Below, piece after piece: positions 43,680-56,664 of a DNA stretch of 64,000 nt. The stretch is from Varanus komodoensis. Its lineage: Eukaryota; Chordata; Lepidosauria; Squamata; Varanidae. Below the pieces are notes generated by a model, which saw nothing but the letters and a program-made list of their open reading frames with translations, was not told where the DNA came from and searched no databases. The position numbers and the translations under genes were made by a program. The stretch spans positions 13,778,066 through 13,842,065 of the forward strand of contig NW_025335941.1 in the NCBI RefSeq assembly GCF_004798865.1, in the 5' to 3' direction. Position 1 is the stretch's first letter; every line of letters begins with the position of its first letter.

Positions 43680-46330
43680 GTTGAACCCCAACATTTCTCA
43701 AATGTAAAATTAGAGACTATTTGTTTGCTTGACTAATATTTTATGAGGGAAGCTCCAGAGCACAGGAAAGTAGAGTGCAAAACTAAGTGTGTGTGAATGT
43801 ATACCTGCATATATTGGGGCATGTAGCTAAATCTTTGTAAAATACCCAGCAAGGCAACAGTTTGCAGGGGATTTGTGATTTTTGCTAAATAGATCAATTT
43901 ACTTGTATTGTGAAGAAAGCTATTTTATTTTTCTTCCCAGAACAAAATGCCTGCTGTGCAGAGACACTCAAAGGATAATGTGAACACAAAATGTATGACA
44001 TAATTTTTGAGGTGGCCAACCATATGATCTTCAAGTAATGCTAGCTTCATTTTTTAAACTCTCATGAGATCATATAATATAGAATGCAAAAACTGCTTCT
44101 GTGGTATTGAGCCCCAAACCCACATATAACAGCCCAGTATATCTTCATTAACAAGAAACATTTCTATTGATTTTATTTGGCTATGATTCATATTACACAT
44201 AACAAATATGTATGGTCACCTAAATGAATTATTGCAATTCAATTTGGAATGATTGCATAAGGTTATTGCATTATCTCTAGGATGCCCTAGTCTTTGGGTG
44301 TCAAAACTGTTTTTATTTAATGAAATAACATGGAAAAGTTAATCGGAGTAGGTTAACCTCTATGGATCTCAAGGTCAGGACATTCATCTACTTTAATGTG
44401 AATTGTTAAAACTTTGAAAAACAAGTCTAGATATAGGAGAAGTAATGTAAGGGCTTGACTGCCATGAATAGGCTTATACTTGGTAACATTGCCATTCATA
44501 AATCAGGAAATCTATAAGTTGTTCCAAAGTAATAGATATTGCACAAATGCTGTGTATTAAAATGTAAACAATCTAGTCACTCTTAGCACAAATATGCATT
44601 TCATGACAAAGTCTAAGTGGATCAATGAAACAGATGACTTTTTACCAGTGCGTTCAGTTGCCTGTCTGTAGCTTCAGGTAATATTGTGTGCTATCTGTTC
44701 TCACATTCCCTTGATATCTGAGTAGCTGCAGGAGTATGGTAATATCAGCATTTGGTTTTTGGGTTTGCTAGAACATACCATCATAACTATAATGCAAGTG
44801 TAACCAACACAGTAATTGTTCATTGGTTACCATCCCATGTCATAGAATTGTCTAAATAGTAGGGTGAACAAGTGTTGATTCTTTCCTGACTTTCTGAATG
44901 TTATGTTGTAGGTCTTCTATAAGTACCCCCACCTCTAAATTCTGTGTTGTGGTCTGGATATGTGATGAGAGTACATGGTGTCTATGAAGTGTACTGATAC
45001 ACAAAGGTCTTGGTCAACAATGAACACTAGATCAGGGACATTTTAAATACCTTTGATCATTTGTGCCTTGCCTTTGTCTGAGAATGGGAATAAGGATTTT
45101 CTTTTCTTTTGGGCCTCCATTGTACAAGCATATCTTTGCAAAATAGCTGTGTCCCTGTCATTTAGTCCTACTGCTTGTTTCTCCGTTGTGCATACTCTTT
45201 AGAGTGATGTGGTGATTCATTGCATCATGAGAGCATCTTCTACAGTGGCCTTATCTCTGTTTCAGATCTTATACTGCTAATTCTTCACCCATTTTTGAGA
45301 ATGCCCATATAATAAATCTGTCCCGTATAAACAGAGCCTTGCTGAATGAATTGATTCTCCTGTCCCTGGTATATAACTCCCAACTAAGTGGTTAGCTGTC
45401 TCCTCCTCACACAATAGATTGTGCCCACTGACCAAAAAAGGCTGACTGAATTCCAATTGCAGTCTCACAGATCAAGCCTCTGTTTACGCCAGGGAGCAGC
45501 ATTAATGTCAGTGTTCAGCAAAGCATGTTTGAGAAGGGATCATTAATATTTTAGAGGACTAAACAAAGAAATGACATCATGAGTGATAAATTGCTCCACC
45601 TACACTTGTATTTGGTCAATTATTTCTACAGCAATCAAGATGTTCCAGCTGAAATAAGAATTTTGTTCAAATTTTTAACATTTCTGCTTCTTGTCACTTT
45701 CCAACAAAGGAAGATATAACCTAGATAGTATAGTCTAATATGCTATAGGTTTGATATATGCAACCACCTTGGCACAATATAGGCAACTGTACTAGAAGAC
45801 TATGATTCCCACTAACAAGGTCATCTTTGCATCACTAAATTTCCTACCAGTATCTCCTTTTTACTCTTTTTTGCATCCACTATTTAAACTAACTGCTTAC
45901 TCTTTCCAGAGCCATGTTTATTTTTGTATACTCTTGTCTCCTGGTCTCTGTGTGAATCTACAGTAATATTTCAGCATAAAACAGAGCACAGAGTTACATT
46001 TTGGGTGTCACGTGACTATTTTGAGCATGGAGCTATTCATTCTGACACAACCAGAAAAGTGCAGAACTACATTAAGGATAATGGAGAGGAATGGAAAATA
46101 AAAATTCTAGGAGAGTTACAGAGGTCCAGGGTATGCAGGTCATGTTTCCTGTCCTTTGGTAGAAAAAGCAGCTTTACGCATGTTTCCTCTTCATATGGAA
46201 CAGCCCCTTCCATTTCAGTGAACAGAATAACTGGACTTATAGAATAACTTCTAAGTTATATAAGAACTTCATGGATGCAAATGCATAGATGTAGCTCAAC
46301 AATGATTATTATGGTTTAATTAATAAATTA
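43680..46330. other. Unassigned AT-rich sequence
   Basis: No repeat, exon or RNA recognised. The longest frame (45924-46247, 107 codons, plus) has no domain and no credible splice sites. Confidence 0.45.
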
Positions 46331-46334
46331 ATTC

Positions 46335-46480
46335 ATGCTTTTAGTCATTTGATTTATATTCTGCCCTTTCCTGTAAAGAGTCCAGGGCATCTAACAATCT
46401 GCACAATACAATGTATTGTATTAAATATGTATAATATAATCTATTGTACATTGTATTATCTGGTATTATAATCATAAATC
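46335..46480 (-). repeat. Possible LINE-derived repeat fragment
   Basis: The sequence 'catttgatttatattctgccc' and 'gagtccagggcatctaacaa', followed by an A/T-rich run, resemble the tail of the reverse-oriented repeat at 51.4 kb ('tgccgccccc', then 'ggctcacaac'). Confidence 0.4.
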
Positions 46481-46484
46481 TAAA

Positions 46485-48107
46485 ATTGCAAATGTACAGT
46501 GAAGTATAATAAGACAATCTTTCAAGTTATGTACAGAGTTTCAGCTTTATCTTTGTGATTTCCCTTAATATTCTTCCAACTGTTTGCATTGGCTAAGAAC
46601 CAAAAACAATGGTCTTCCAAAAATGGAAAAAGATGGATGCCTTTCCTCCACAAAGCTAAATGCATTACAGAACTTTTCCTGGAGGATAAATTGACTGATT
46701 AGTAAGCATAATGCATATACTATGCTTTAGGATGTGGATGCAGAAATCTGACATGAATTCTTACATCTCAAAATGGGAACATGATGGAGTTCTAATTATT
46801 TTGCAGTTAGAAGAGCTGATAAATGAATCTGTCCATCCCCAAAATATTCAGAGTATCTAACATGCAAACTGATTCTGAATTTCAAATCAATAGGGCTTAA
46901 TATTTCACCAGCAATCATACATTTGAAAATCAATGCTGTCAGGTTTGGTAATGCTCTCCTTCGGAGCAGATGTGCTGGAGACAAAGATATTGAAGGCAGT
47001 AGGCCAAGAATGAACAAAACTTCAGCAGTTCAAAAGTTATTTGTAAAATAATTTTAGCTGAGGAATATCTTCATTATATTGGAAGATTTCAGAACTAGAT
47101 ATGTGTCTGTGTGTAGGTCCATGAACCTAATGACACTATCAAATGTCAATAACAAAATAAAGTGCCCATTAAAATCATTTCTTAAATATAGAGCATCTCA
47201 AGGCTAGTTTAATGGTACAGGAATTAACTGGCACTTTGATGGAAATAGAGTCCCGACATGAAGAATTCTATGACTCTCAGCAGTGCCTGCAAAAAACATT
47301 GAGTGACTATCAAAAGCAAAATAGTAACTCTGAGTAATAAAGAACTAGTATGTTCAGATAGGGGTGGTGGTGGTAGAAATTAATTGGAAAAGACATACTT
47401 GGTAATACAATCTCAAAAGCCATGAAGGCTTTAGAAGATGTTGTAAAATTAAAAAATGTCACTCTAATTCTAAGCCTGGGAAATCTCTTTAATCTAGTTT
47501 TGCCCCTGGATGCCTACAATATGACCTCTATCAGGAGTGTTTTTGAGCAGTTGGATTTGAAACACTGGCTACTTTTGTCTCTGGAAACCATGATAGCGAC
47601 ACAAATCTGGTGACGCAGCCATGACACAATAGCATCCTGAATTACAATACATACTGCAACATTATGTGGGTTTGATCCAGATTTATTCAAGAATTATAAA
47701 TTATAATAAATGGGATTTAAATTAGTCATGACTAACATGATGCAAAATATGAGCCCTATGGCCAAACTTTTATTGATAAAGGCCTATGAACGCTGATTTG
47801 CATTGTTTCCATGAGCTTTCCTACTCTTGGTTTCCTTTAGCTAGGTGCATGGTTGGATTGAGGTCCATTTGGTTTTGGAGATCTCTGCCACAGAAAAGAC
47901 TGTCTATGTCCAAATTTCCAATTTATCTGGCTTTTAGAAAACTTTATCTGGTATTGGAGATGTAAACATTATATTGAGACTCATACTTGGAAGCTCTGGA
48001 TAGTTGATACTGTGTTGTTTTAGTATCTTTATGGTTATATAGATGCATTAACTAAGTAATTGCTCATCTAAAAATGACAATCCAGTAAAAATCTCTCAAC
48101 ATTGATG
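46485..48107. other. Unassigned AT-rich sequence
   Basis: At 47700-47735 'aaatgggatttaaattagtcatgactaac' is an arm of the palindromic reptile repeat. Nothing else is recognised. Confidence 0.4.
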
Positions 48108-48108
48108 A

Positions 48109-48148
<40 letters not shown>
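48108..48148. repeat. (ATCT)n microsatellite
   Basis: About nine uninterrupted ATCT units. Confidence 0.95.
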
Positions 48149-48149
48149 A

Positions 48150-49225
48150 AACATATAGTTGGGCTTTTATATATAGACATAGACATGTAACTATTTTATC
48201 GATGATGATGTTGAGAGCTAGGCTGAACACCCTTTTGCTAAAAAGGTAGTTGATAGATCAAGCATAATAATTCATGACAATCTGTATCTGTGCTCATCAT
48301 GTGCCTTGAGTTACATCAAGCAGGCGATGCAGCATATTTGGAAGAACCAGAAAATAAGAGGCTTTTAGTCCCATAAAGCGGTCTTCTCCAGCCCGGTGCC
48401 CTCCAGATGTGTCCACTTGCAATGTTCAGAATTCCAATTATGGGAGTTACACTATAAAATAAAGTTTATCTGACTGGGGGAAATGTGTGTATAGCAATGC
48501 TTTCCATGGTGCTTGAGTGTGTCTGTGTAATTTTGAAGTCAGGAAACAAGTATAAATGTATACTAACAAAAGAATTATATCAAGTGTACCTCAACAGGTG
48601 ACCTTAAAAAATGAAGAAAAGGATAGTGTATAATCAAGCATACATTAGCTATATCTGCTTATATTGAAGCAAACAGAACAACTCAGTTAAATATTTACAT
48701 CCCATGGACTCATTTTTTCTGGGATGCACACAATGTGTTTAGCCTCAGAATGAACTTTCCCCAAGATTAATTGTAACTCCTTGTATGTGATTGTGTCTGA
48801 GAAGGATAAAATGGTGTTTGCATTCATATGTAAATTGACTCACTGAACTGTTTTGATTCCAGTTTAAATGAACAGCTTTGCAACAGTATTTAGCAAGATA
48901 AAGTGCTGCCTAGAACTGGTTTTTGTGGGGTCAGCACAGGGAAAACAGTGAGATTGTATTAATCTTCATTTAGGAAATATGCAACCCAGCACACAAGCAC
49001 CAGTGGGCATTTCTCATATTGATCTAGGCACTTCCTTTTTCACAGCGGTTACTGACCATGTCCTTTGCTGCTAACCCCAGTCATTTGTGGCTAGAAAATG
49101 AAGACACCCATGTGTGCTATTGTCAGACCCAATCCCCAGCTAGGCTGTAACTTGGGAAACCTTGAGAAAGCAAAGGCTGTGAGCCTCTGACGCCTGGCTT
49201 CAAGAACAGCTGCAGTGCCGCCAGT
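48150..49225. other. Unassigned sequence
   Basis: At 48390-48450 'ggtgccctccagatgtgtcca' and 'aattccaattatgggagtt' are pieces of the 'aactcccatcat' palindromic repeat. No exon. Confidence 0.4.
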
Positions 49226-49229
49226 CTGC

Positions 49230-49490
49230 AAGACGACAGTATGAATCTCTCTGATTCCAAAATTACAACTGATTGATAGGAGACCACTAATAAAACGTCA
49301 TATCTTATTGATGGGGGAGGACCACAGTGCCAGTGATAAAGCGAGATTGGTCAATTCTGACAAACATGCATCATAGCCTTATTATTGACAGTGGGAGAGA
49401 GTATTGATTGAGCTGTCAGGCTGATCATATTACACAATTATGAGATTAGATTTACATTTTTAATTCTTTTAGAAGAAATTGCCCTGAGGC
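49230..49490. other. Non-repetitive block, candidate conserved non-coding element
   Basis: The block is repeat-free and dense in words that resemble developmental transcription-factor sites. Examples are 'aaattacaactgattgatagg', 'agcgagattggtcaattctgac', 'tattgattgagctgtcaggctg' (TGATTGA near CTGTCA, a PBX- and TALE-like arrangement) and 'acacaattatgagattagat'. There is no long frame. The impression of constraint is mine and is untested. Confidence 0.3.
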
Positions 49491-49494
49491 AATT

Positions 49495-49955
49495 ACAGGA
49501 AGAAAAAAAATAAGATGGATTCAGCTTCCAGAAGAAAGAAGAAACAAGAAGCTTTTAGGAAGACACAGACATTGACATAGAAAAGTTTTAGTCATCACAG
49601 CTATGACAGGGAAACAAAACATATAGCGGAAGAGCTTTAAAAGACTGGATCAGCAGAAATTGGGTTGATTTTGCAGGGGCGGCTTAGGATGGGGCTCTTC
49701 TATGAGATTAGGGTATATTCAAAGGTGTGCACACATGATCTCTGTTCAGATAATACTGGAAATATCCCAAAGAATTTCCAGGGCAGACTAGTTGGGGGTA
49801 TTATGGGAGGAGAATCAAAAATTCAGCTTAGTGCACACAGAAATCCCATAAAATATGATGACCTTTTAAAAGTACCATTTTCTGTTGGGGAGGCCATGCA
49901 CCTTACTTTACAGCCCTCATTTTGACAATCCTCTATATGTCATACAACAGCCTTC
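49495..49955. other. Unassigned sequence
   Basis: Purine-rich at first; an 86-codon plus frame at 49665-49925 has no motif. Confidence 0.4.
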
Positions 49956-49956
49956 A

Positions 49957-50045
49957 ATTTGAATGGATCCTCTGTTTGAAGGGTTGTCCAGTCCAAGTCT
50001 GATTTAAATCGCTTTTCTGCCATTTTGAATCTTTTTCCTTTTAAA
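49957..50045. repeat. Unnamed dispersed repeat, copy 2
   Basis: It matches the core at 29953-30000 in the same orientation, including 'tttgaagggttgtccagtccaagtct'. Confidence 0.5.
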
Positions 50046-50139
50046 ATCCCTGATAAGCTTCTAAGGAACCCTTTGAAATGAAGGTCTCTGCAGTAGGATG
50101 AGCACCACATTATGGAAACAGAAGAAATTAATGATAGAT

Positions 50140-50222
50140 TTACAGTGCAATCTTATATTTCACTTCCCAGGAGTGAACCTCACTGAAATCAATGGCAGTA
50201 ACTTCTAGATAAACGAGTACAG
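50140..50222. repeat. Palindromic reptile repeat
   Basis: The sequence 'acagtgcaatcttatatttcacttcccaggagtgaacctcactgaaatcaatggcagtaacttc' follows the hairpin family closely (usual form: 'acagtgcaatcctata', then 'cccactgaactcaatggg'). Confidence 0.6.
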
Positions 50223-50460
50223 ACTTGTAGCCCCAGAAGTCTAGAATTCTGGCTAGATGGAATCTACTATGGATTTTTGAGATGTGTGATGAATGAAGGT
50301 TGGGTGGGTTATGTCCCCATATATATGGAACAGGTCCCATGTAGTACCAAGCCCTCGCTTAGTGTGTTATTTGGCTCATGCATCTAGTGCCATGTCGAAC
50401 TCACTAAAATTCTCATCCCAGCAAAATTGTCTGTAACATTGAGATTTCCTTCCTGTAACA

Positions 50461-50796
50461 CAGGGCTTTTTTTGTCATAGAATGCACCGGAATGGCATTC
50501 CGGCACCCTTTTTTGATGGATTTTTCCAAGTGATTGTGAATCGCCCTGTTGGGTGTAGCAGATCGGCGGCAAAAATCATTAATATAGCGCCTGCGGGCTG
50601 CTTGTGTGACGGCACTGATTGTCGGCACTGATTGTGAGGGCACTGCTCAGCTTGGGACGCTGCTCGGCTTGGGATCGGTCATGTGGTCGTGCGCTGAGTG
50701 CTTACTGCCAGCGGCGACCATTGTGTAAAAGTGTGACCCCAGGACGTGAGTTCCGGCACCTTTTTTTTTTTTTTTTTTTTTACAAAAAAAGCACTG
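50461..50796 (-). mobile_element. Non-autonomous hAT transposon, copy 2
   Basis: This is the second copy of the 33.2-kb element, inverted. The ends are CAGGGCTTTTTTTGTC at the left and GACAAAAAAAG-like 'acaaaaaaagcactg' at the right (reverse complement CAGTGCTTTTTTTGT). The exact 8-bp target duplication CTGTAACA lies at 50453-50460 and 50797-50804. At 336 bases it is 29 longer than copy 1. The extra length lies mostly in short tandem steps such as 'ggcactgattgt' repeated twice and 'gctcagcttgggacgctgctcggcttggga'. A 21-T run precedes the right terminus. A palindrome 'ccggaatggcattccgg' sits near the left end. No transposase is encoded. Confidence 0.92.
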
Positions 50797-50804
50797 CTGT
50801 AACA

Positions 50805-51425
50805 TATAACAGAATAATATCATAGGCCTGTCCCATGGTCTGAGACCAGTGCCAGGAGCCGTGTGATAAGTAGCAGTGGTGGCCATGGGAAGGCAGCTTT
50901 CATTTTGGTTAGAGAAAGAGGAACACAGACTAAATATTAGAACTTGCTGATAAGAAGCAGTCTAGGAAGGGCATAAGGGAGCGTGGATGCATTCAGGTGT
51001 GTGTGTGTATGTGAATGAGCACTAAAGGCTCTTGTTGTTGGTCAAGTTACCATGCTGTACTTATATATTAGTACATTGAAAACTATTATAAAAACACCAA
51101 AACATTCTTTATTCAGAAAGAAGCTCACATGTACCCAGGCTAACATAACCTTGTATTACTTTGGAAGGCAGCAAGCATGAGACATTGAAAGTAGATCAGA
51201 AACAATGAGTGTGGTAAAGGAAGAGCATGAAACTCACCTATGGTGTAGATTCTTCAGAGCATGCAAGTGGAGGGAGGGCCTTTGACTTCCACTCCTCTCC
51301 AGCACTCACAAATTACTGTGGGAGCATATACTGCATTTCACTTAGTCTGTATTGACCTATCAACATATTCCTCAATGGGGTATAAAAGAGCCAATGAAAA
51401 TAAAAAGGTCTTCAGTGAGTGATCA
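50805..51425. other. Unassigned sequence
   Basis: A short (GT)n run lies near 51000. Nothing else is recognised. Confidence 0.4.
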
Positions 51426-51429
51426 AAGA

Positions 51430-51763
51430 TTTATTTATTTATTTATTTAAAACATTTTTATGCCGCCCCCATCTCAACGAAGCCTTGGGGTGGCTCACAA
51501 CAGAAACAAAATACATAAATACATAAATAATAACAATATAACAATAAAAAATTATTTAAAAACCCCCGGTGCATCTCGGCTAAAAATTTAAAATCCTATA
51601 AATACAAATAATTTAACAATTAAAATAAGTTTTAAATAAAAAGGTCTTAGCCTGGCATAAAAACAAATAACGACGGCGCCAGGTGGACCTCTCTGGGGAG
51701 CGCATTCCATAGATGGCGTTCCTTTAGATATCCAGGTCCCAAGCCGTTTAGATACCATCAAAG
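51430..51763 (-). repeat. LINE-derived squamate repeat, reverse orientation (best copy)
   Basis: Starting with (TTTA)n, it reads 'aaaacatttttatgccgcccccatc', 'ggggtggctcacaacagaaac' and an A-rich middle. It continues with 'aaggtcttagcctggcataa', 'ggcgccaggtggacctctctggggag', 'cattccatagatggcgttcc' and 'tccaggtcccaagccgttta'. This is the clearest copy of the family, which I know well from squamate introns but cannot name. The (TTTA)n end is the usual LINE-type 3' tail seen in reverse. Confidence 0.7.
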
Positions 51764-51765
51764 AC

Positions 51766-53030
51766 AGCAAGATTCCTGTGGGAATATGAAATAAGAATAT
51801 GAAAAGGCTATCAAAGAAGGGCATTCATCATCAGCAGAGTAAATGTTTCCTGTACCAGACCAGCACCTTAGGGAAAGAAGGCTGCAGAGGAAGGGCCAAA
51901 CTTTAAATGGATTCTTTGACCATGCTGACACTCTTTCACATCTTATCAGAGAGGAAAAGAAAGACATTTTTATATAAAAAGTGTGTGCGTGAGTTTCTTT
52001 ATCTGGACACAGTTTTCCCAGAAATTATTATTAGTTGCAGTGCTAGGGGTAGGGGAAAATTTTGTTTAGTTCTCATTTTTAAGCACATTGATCTTATTTA
52101 CCCTACCCAGCTAAATATACCATTCAGATTGCAGTTATCTTTGGAAATGTCCACTTTCATTTTAGGATGCAGTTATTGGCTGCCTGTAGCATTGAGAAGA
52201 TTGGGAGAAATTGTGTACAGATATGTATTTTAGTGGAAATACCTATTTCCACAAATACGGTGTATTTTTTCCTTAAAAATCACTGACTGAAACAGAACAA
52301 AGCAGGCTTACGAGTGAACAGATGCAAAGCCGACAGACTGGAAATAGACTGATTTGCTCATTTCTAAAAAGTACAGGCATTTTTGGATATTATCCAGATA
52401 AGACTGGTTTTGATTTTCCCACATTTGATCCATTGCCCTAGTGTCACTGTTGCAGCCATTTTTGCTGCTCTATGATTTGACTGTTATGTACAGTAGACAG
52501 TTTGCTGCTCCTATTTTCCATGCTGCATTAACAGGTTTTGAACAGATGTGTCTCTTTTGTACATTTGTGCAGTGTTTGTTTCTTTGTAAATTGCAAATAC
52601 TGGTTATCCCACATCCCAGTTTTGAAATTCTCCCCTAGCAAGCTCTGCTGACATACATATAGCTTATCTTCCATGCACCCATGTTTCCTCTGGTCTTTCA
52701 GACCCAAATATGGTTCATGGGATCAGAAAAGATTACCTGCTGGGCATTATTGCCTTATGAAGCACCTGAGCCTTAGTGTATTGCCAGAGGCATCCCCTTG
52801 TGTGTTGAGCCATGCCTAGTGTTTTGCATGAAAGTATGCACAATTTGTGACATTATACACCATTACTGGCTATGGCACATGTCCATTAAGGCATCCATCT
52901 TAGCTGCCAGTTTCCTGACTTTGTGGACTACATGGTAGCTTCAACTCTGGGCTTAAAGTGGCAGGGTTTTAAAAAAATCATTTAATTTATCTGGTTTTGA
53001 AAGGTAAAAGCATTAGAGTGTCCTGAAAAG
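51766..53030. other. Unassigned AT-rich sequence
   Basis: A 108-codon plus frame (51907-52233) has no recognisable domain. No repeats are named. Confidence 0.4.
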
Positions 53031-53032
53031 GG

Positions 53033-53056
53033 ACACACACATACACACACACACAG
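53033..53056. repeat. (CA)n short repeat
   Basis: An imperfect CA run broken by one 'ata'. Confidence 0.85.
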
Positions 53057-53059
53057 GCT

Positions 53060-56000
53060 AGTAAGTCATTAACTGGGTAAATTGCTCATTTCACTGTTTG
53101 CTAACTGGATAAATGTGTACACATGAATACATATATCCTTGTATGTTCAGGAAGGCTTACCTATAAGCAAACTTGCTCAGTACAGCTTAGTGCTTTCTTT
53201 TTCCTCCTCCTCTTAATCAGGGATCTATTCATCAGGCAGACTGACTCCCTCAGCCCTCAACATTACCTCACTCTTGTCTCATTTCAGTTTTTTGCCAGCT
53301 CTCCCCTTTGTCAGGATGCTGACATGCTAACTGCACTTGGCATGCATGACTGATGTCATGTATCAAAATTCTAAGATCTTAAGGGAGATTCCATAGACAG
53401 AGAAGACTTTTTCACAGAGAGCCACCCTCCACATTTAGAGAGAAAAAAGAACACCCGGAGGGAAGAGCTAATGGATTTGTTTCCCCTCCCCTGCCTTGGT
53501 GTCAAGCTTACACATTATATAATAGGACTAGATTCACACAACCATTGTGTTAGCCATGTTTCTTGAACATTTATTTCCTACCACATAGGAAAGAACAGTG
53601 AAGACTAAAGCCATCACCCTGTCTTTCTGCCTTTAGAAGTCAGCACATGGACTCTAATCATCATATTTCCTTTACCTGCAGAGATAAAAGAAAATTGGAC
53701 CCCTTGGACTGATTTCTTTTTCAGGTGAATAGTATAAGGGCCTGATCCTTCTGCTTCTTCTTCCCCCTCTGCACATCCCACCATTGCCAATTTCCTGAGT
53801 GTACACTGCTTTGCAGATGTAACTAGTTTTTTGCCCTTTTTACTCAGAAGGAAGTGCATGGGACCTGATGTGGAGAAGAATCTCCAAATAACTTAAAACA
53901 TGGACAGGCTATACAACAGAAGTGTGTCCTTCCATGTGCCTGGGATCCAAGCAATTTTGGACTTTAACTATGAAAACCAGCACCTTAAGCTTGCTCAGGA
54001 ATAGCCTGGTAACCAGTGCTGTTATTTCAAGAGTGGTGACTGAATGGGAACCACGTAGTTATCCCAATATGCTGTTTCATTGCCATATGCTGATGACAGT
54101 TCACAAAAGAATAAGAAATAATTATGAAAAGGATGTTACTTGTATACATACTAAAGTTACTAAATTTACATAAAATGCTGTTGAGTGGCCATACCTAAAT
54201 ACTGACAAAACTTCACTGCTGAGAGCTGTGCCTCTTAATCATCATTGGGAATTAATTTGCTGGCAATTATTGTGTCTTTACTATACACTTAGAGTCTCAT
54301 TCATTTACACTACAGGAAAAAGGATGACATTTTATTACTTTTTAATATAAATGATTGATGACTCTGGCCATCAGACACTCATTTCCTGCTTTTGCCTCTC
54401 TGAAGATTGGCTAAAGTTCAAATAATGTATGTGCATGTATGGCGGTTTATGCGGGATGAGCAGAATGACAACGTAAGCACTCTTCTCCTAATTTGTTTTT
54501 ACTATTCATATGATGCATATGATTGCTTTTGTGTTTTGACATGTCCATTCTCCAATACATGTCAAAACAAACTTCCTTATTCTGATCATAATGCACAGAT
54601 GTGCAATTATGTGTGCACACACAAATTCAATGGATAGTGTATCTGTTCATACAAGTACAACCTTCACAGTTAAGTTAGAAACTGGTGTTGCGACTGCCTC
54701 CACTTTATTTATTTTGTTAAACTTAATTAAACATCATAAATATTTTCTTCTAGACACTGTAAGAAGCATAATAACACAAATATGCCAATAAAATCCCTGT
54801 AAAAACAATCAGTAAGATAATAAAAATGCCAACACACTTAAAATCAGTGTCAGATATAAAAGTTAAAACTACATTGAAGGGACTTAAATAATAAAACTTA
54901 TAATCCTATAATTCCCAGGGTCCATAGGGTATGGCTGATTACCACTTCTGAGGCTTCAGATGCTGCTGCAACCTTGGAGGGGGACCCCACCATTCAGCCA
55001 TTCCCCATCCTCTGCCTCCCTGCAGCCACTGCAGAAAGCAACATGTGCCTGCTCTCTCAAGATTTCAGGGAGGTCTAAAAGGAGGCAGGATGGTGGATGG
55101 AGAGAGAAGATGCATAGATCCACAGGTTTCCATGGACTGTCCCTTGCCAACACCACCACTTACCACTTGCTGGTAAGTCGGGTAGATGGGCTACTATGTA
55201 GCTGAAGTTCCATATTTTAAGGAGGAATGGGATGCAAAGTTACCTCCATAATTCCATCTGGCCTGCCAGGCTCTTGCTGGCAAAGTTTTGGGTTTATGGA
55301 ATGCTCCTATTTAATTAGATAAAAAACACTAAAATTATCAAGGGTGCAATCCCATTTGCACAACTGCTTCTCAGAAGTCCCAGAACTTGGAGATTTCTGA
55401 ATTTCCTGTTTGCAGCTAAACTGAGGCCAGCAGGGCAGGAGGAGTGCAGAGGTGATCTTAGCCTCCTTGTCCTCTAATCTACACTGTTTTCACTAAATGG
55501 ACTTCTTAGTCCATCTAGCAAGGAAGCTTCAGGGTGGAAGAAAGGACCCTGGAAAAGGCAACCACCAAGAGAGCTCTCTCACATGATTCCTCTACTGGCG
55601 ATGGGACAGAAAGAGAGGCCTCTTCTGAATATTTTAAACTCTGGACACGCTCATATACAACAGTCTGTTTGGGACTATTGGATGCAGTTTTATAAATCAA
55701 ACAAACAAGCACAAGAAGGTATTCTTTCAAATAACTTGATCCCCGAGCTTGCTTTCTTGAATTTCTTTTCTTTTTACCTTCTTTTCTTTATTGTGCTGTC
55801 TATATTTGAAAAGCTAACACAGGTAGGTGCAGGGTTGGCTTGGGCTGCTTATACAGTGATCTACTTTCAGGTAAATGTGCAAGCATGCTACTTCTTTAAA
55901 CAACATGGTGTAGGCAGAGCTTATTCATAAGTTGGTCCACTCACATTGAATTGACCTAGCTTGCCAGTTCAAGCACTTTTGACTTTAGAGAAAAGGGCTT

Positions 56001-56660
56001 CCAGTGCAGTTATAACCAATGGAAAAGGTAGATTCTATAATTTGATCCCTTAAGGTCCCAGTGAACCACTGAAAAACAATGAGTTGATCTTTTCTAGAAG
56101 GAATCTGAACCCATCTTAGATCTATTCAACTAATAATTGTTAGTATACAAACCTGCAAGATTCTGAGTGGAGTGCCAGTGTACCATAGTAGCTAAGAGAC
56201 AAAAAATCAAAAATATATTCTCATATATGCTATGACTTCACTGGTGGTCTAAAGTGAGCTACTTTCTCCTCTTTAGACTTCCCAATACAGAGATACTAAT
56301 TCTGTCTGCCTTTACATGATTGTTGTAAGGATTTCAACAAGATAAAGTACATTTTATATGCTCTAAAGCACTGTATACAGCATGCTAAGTATTACTATAA
56401 GGTACATCAAACCAGGGAAGTATAGATTTTATGAAATCTGTTCCATCTGTGTTTTTGTGGAATGTCAGCATCTGGAATTGGATTTGTTTAAGGGATTTAG
56501 AGGACTCTTGTTCTACTTGTGCTAATGCAAATTTGTGCAAGTCCTGGCCAAGATGAAAAAAAACAAGAGCTTTTAAGTCTATGAAACTCAGGGAAAGCCA
56601 GTTTGCTGTGAAATCCACAGGATGGATTCACAGAAAGGTGCATTCAATTGATCTCAGAAG
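53060..56660. other. Unassigned sequence
   Basis: No exon or nameable repeat, apart from a short palindromic-repeat arm near 55340 ('gggtgcaatcccatttgcac'). GC rises at 54950-55200, where frames on both strands overlap. The longest frame (55583-55930, 115 codons, plus) ends in hydrophobic sequence but has no family signature or splice border. Confidence 0.4.
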
Positions 56661-56664
56661 CTAT

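Noticed and set aside
45924-46247. 107-codon plus-strand frame as an exon
   Set aside because: No recognisable domain and no convincing splice acceptor or donor at its limits.
51907-52233. 108-codon plus-strand frame with hydrophobic segments
   Set aside because: Hydrophobicity follows from T-rich sequence; there is no family match or exon border.
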